From the NCBI GenBank assembly GCA_023425905.1, contig JAFABT010000376.1, positions 1 to 23,820 of the forward strand: a stretch of DNA of 23,820 nucleotides, in the 5' to 3' direction. Origin of the DNA: Actinomycetes bacterium. Its GTDB lineage: Bacteria > Actinomycetota > Actinomycetes > Actinomycetales > Cellulomonadaceae. The position numbers and the translations under genes were made by a program. Position 1 is the stretch's first letter. Every line of letters begins with the position of its first letter. Below, one piece after another: positions 22,374 to 23,820 of this stretch. Under the pieces are notes generated by a model that had not been told where the DNA came from, ran no database searches, and worked only from the letters and a program-made list of their open reading frames with translations.

Positions 22374-22547
22374 CCGTCCACACCTCGGCGGGGCGTGTCG
22401 GCACCGCGCTGTGGGCGAGCTTGCCGCGCCATCCACAGCGGCGCTGGCGTTGCACACCAAGGGCTGTGGGCATCCTGTGGACCGCGTGTGGACCCCTGCG
22501 GCCGACCGATCCACACCTGTGCGCGACCACCCTGCGCCTGTGGACGA
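22374..22547. promoter_or_regulatory. Cluster of eight DnaA-box-like 9-mers
   Basis: Sites matching TTGTCCACA / TTATCCACA (or complement) at 7 or 8 of 9 positions lie at 22374, 22410, 22429, 22465, 22476, 22487, 22507 and 22539. The last, TGTGGACGA, is 8 of 9. Those at 22465, 22476 and 22487 share orientation and are exactly 11 bp apart. The segment is non-coding, between divergent nrdH and the GNAT gene; the rest of 22186-22623 shows nothing further I can name. Confidence 0.55.
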
Positions 22548-22623
22548 CACGCCACCCACGACACGCCGCTCCGGTTCAAAAAACACCTCGCCGCGCCGAC
22601 GCGTCCGGTGCCACCGTGATCTC

Positions 22624-23724
22624 ATGCACACCTCGCGCTGGACCGTCCGCGAGTCGCCCCTCCCGGCGTCACTCGACTGCGCCGACGAGACCGCGCTGCG
22701 CACGTTCCTCGCCGTCCACGCGCTCGAGGGCGCCGTGAGCACAGCCACGTGGGGCTGGGACGACCTCGTCGACTCCCCCGCGGACCAGCTGCGCGCCTAT
22801 GCGACCGACCGCTACCACCGCCGCGTCCTCCTCGTTGCCGAGCCGGCGGCCAGCCCGACCTCCGTCGTCGGCTATGCGCTCGCCGAGCTGCCGCTCGCGG
22901 ACAACCAGCATCTCGCGGAGGTCGAGCTCGTCGTCGACCCCGCGCACCGCCGCGAGGGCGTGGGCACCCTCCTCCTCGAGCGCGTCCACGAGCTGCTCCG
23001 TTCCGAGGGTCGCACGCACATCGTCCTCGGCAGCGACCACGTCGCCGAGGCGACGCCCGACGACTCCCTCCCCCCGCGCACGGGCGTCGGCCCCGTCCGG
23101 GCGTCGGAGCCGGCGGCGGCCTTCCTGCGCGCGCACGGCTACGAGCTCGAGCAGACGATGCGCTACTCCGCACTGCCCCTCCCTGCCGCCCCAGGGGTGT
23201 TCGCCGCGGCACGCGCCGACGCCGCCGTCGTCGCGGGGCCCGACTACACGGTGCTCACCTGGGAGGACCACGCGCCCGAGGAGCATCTCGACGCGTATGC
23301 GTCGCTGCTCGGCGCCATGAGCACCGACGCCCCGCTCGGGGACATCGCGCTCGAGCCCGAGAGCTGGGACGGCGAGCGTGTGCGCAACAGCGAGGACCTC
23401 GCCGCAGGTGTCCGCCTGTGCCTCACCGCCGCCGCGCTGCACGTGCCCACCGGTGAGCTCGCAGGCTTCACGACCCTGCAGGTACCCCTCGATCACCCCG
23501 AGGTCGCGTTCCAGCACGACACCCTCGTCCGCAGAGGCCACCGTGGCCGCCGGCTGGGCATGCTCCTCAAGGCCGCGAACCTCGAGCGCCTCATCGCCGC
23601 CGCGCCCGCTGCCCGCCGCGTCCACACGTGGAACGCCGCGGAGAACCGCCACATGCTCGCCGTCAACGAGGCCCTCGGCTTCGCGAAGGTCGGCCTCGTC
23701 GGCGAATGGCAACGCACCCTCTAG
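22624..23724 (+). CDS. Two-domain GNAT family acetyltransferase
   Basis: A 366-aa protein made of two GNAT domains. The N-terminal domain (to about 185) has a complete motif A, VELVVDPAHRREGVGTLLLE, with the acetyl-CoA pyrophosphate loop RREGVG. The C-terminal domain (about 205-366) has HDTLVRRGHRGRRLGMLLKA and the motif B region TWNAAENRHMLAVNEALGF. The tandem layout recalls MshD-like and other actinobacterial double-GNAT proteins, but I see no specific sign of mycothiol synthase. Substrate unknown. ATG 22624 is the first start after the non-coding region; CACCGT 6 nt upstream is one base from the local leaderless -10 pattern. It is divergent from nrdH. The stop is followed by a C-rich tract and repeat copy D. 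Confidence 0.88.
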   Translation: MHTSRWTVRESPLPASLDCADETALRTFLAVHALEGAVSTATWGWDDLVDSPADQLRAYATDRYHRRVLLVAEPAASPTSVVGYALAELPLADNQHLAEVELVVDPAHRREGVGTLLLERVHELLRSEGRTHIVLGSDHVAEATPDDSLPPRTGVGPVRASEPAAAFLRAHGYELEQTMRYSALPLPAAPGVFAAARADAAVVAGPDYTVLTWEDHAPEEHLDAYASLLGAMSTDAPLGDIALEPESWDGERVRNSEDLAAGVRLCLTAAALHVPTGELAGFTTLQVPLDHPEVAFQHDTLVRRGHRGRRLGMLLKAANLERLIAAAPAARRVHTWNAAENRHMLAVNEALGFAKVGLVGEWQRTL

Positions 23725-23779
23725 CCGCCCCGCCGCCCCCGCCCCCGCCGCCCCCGCCCCACGGCCCACCGCCCCCGCC

Positions 23780-23820
23780 CGCGAGGCCGCTGGTTTGTGC
23801 CCAACCCGCGTGTTCAGACC
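23780..23820. repeat. 19-nt-unit inverted repeat element, copy D (cut by window end)
   Basis: Forward units at 23780-23798 (ending GAGGCCGCTGGTTTGT) and 23799-23817 (GCCCAACCCGCGTGTTCAG), then ACC, the first bases of an inverted unit. It sits 55 bp after the GNAT stop, behind a nearly pure C/G stretch (23725-23779) rich in CCCCCG. Confidence 0.75.

Noticed and set aside
22374..22547. Chromosomal origin oriC
   Set aside because: The DnaA-like boxes are there, but dnaA, dnaN and an AT-rich unwinding region are not; a regulatory or titration role fits better.
22342..22623. N-terminal extension of the two-domain GNAT
   Set aside because: The stretch is Arg/Pro/Thr-rich, contains the DnaA-box and NrdR region, and the GNAT fold starts after ATG 22624.

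Overview
High G+C, dense coding on both strands, leaderless TANNNT promoters, F420/luciferase-type and mycothiol-era actinobacterial gene families, and above all a secreted GH11 xylanase/NodB deacetylase with two family-2b binding modules (the layout of Cellulomonas fimi XynD) point to a cellulolytic or xylanolytic actinobacterium of the Cellulomonas type. The species is not determined here.

Layout. 34-1374: a sugar O-acetyltransferase and a lipoprotein, divergently transcribed from a shared 102-bp gap. 1399-6659 (minus): a probable four-gene transcript made of a very large secreted VWA + metzincin + CBM2 protein, a small lipoprotein (ATGA overlap), a RimJ/RimL-type GNAT and a tandem SRPBCC protein (8-bp overlap). 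6806-10034: a TetR repressor facing a two-gene ABC drug-exporter operon across a 36-bp operator-like palindrome. 10092-12021 (minus): a DUF2268 putative Zn peptidase and a luciferase-like oxidoreductase. 12022-12500: a degraded patch where the 3' tails of two lost divergent genes are joined, followed by xylanase-operator-like palindromes. 12501-14480: xynD. 14645-17307 (plus): an acidic hypothetical protein, a cysteine hydrolase, an SDR and a LURP-one/tubby-like protein. 17308-17691: a repeat-rich region. 17692-18032 (minus): a frameshifted lipoprotein. 18212-22185 (minus): nrdHIEF, the complete class Ib ribonucleotide reductase set. 22186-22623: its control region, with two NrdR boxes 31 bp apart and eight DnaA-box-like 9-mers. 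22624-23724: a two-domain GNAT.

The two strongest candidates for something undescribed are (1) a family of intergenic elements built from a 19-nt unit repeated forward and then inverted (four copies here, the last cut by the window end), each behind a C-rich stretch, three of them just after a plus-strand stop codon; and (2) the nrd upstream region, where NrdR boxes and a helically phased DnaA-box cluster lie side by side. The VWA-metzincin-CBM2 architecture is a third. I found no CRISPR array, tRNA, rRNA, IS transposase or prophage.
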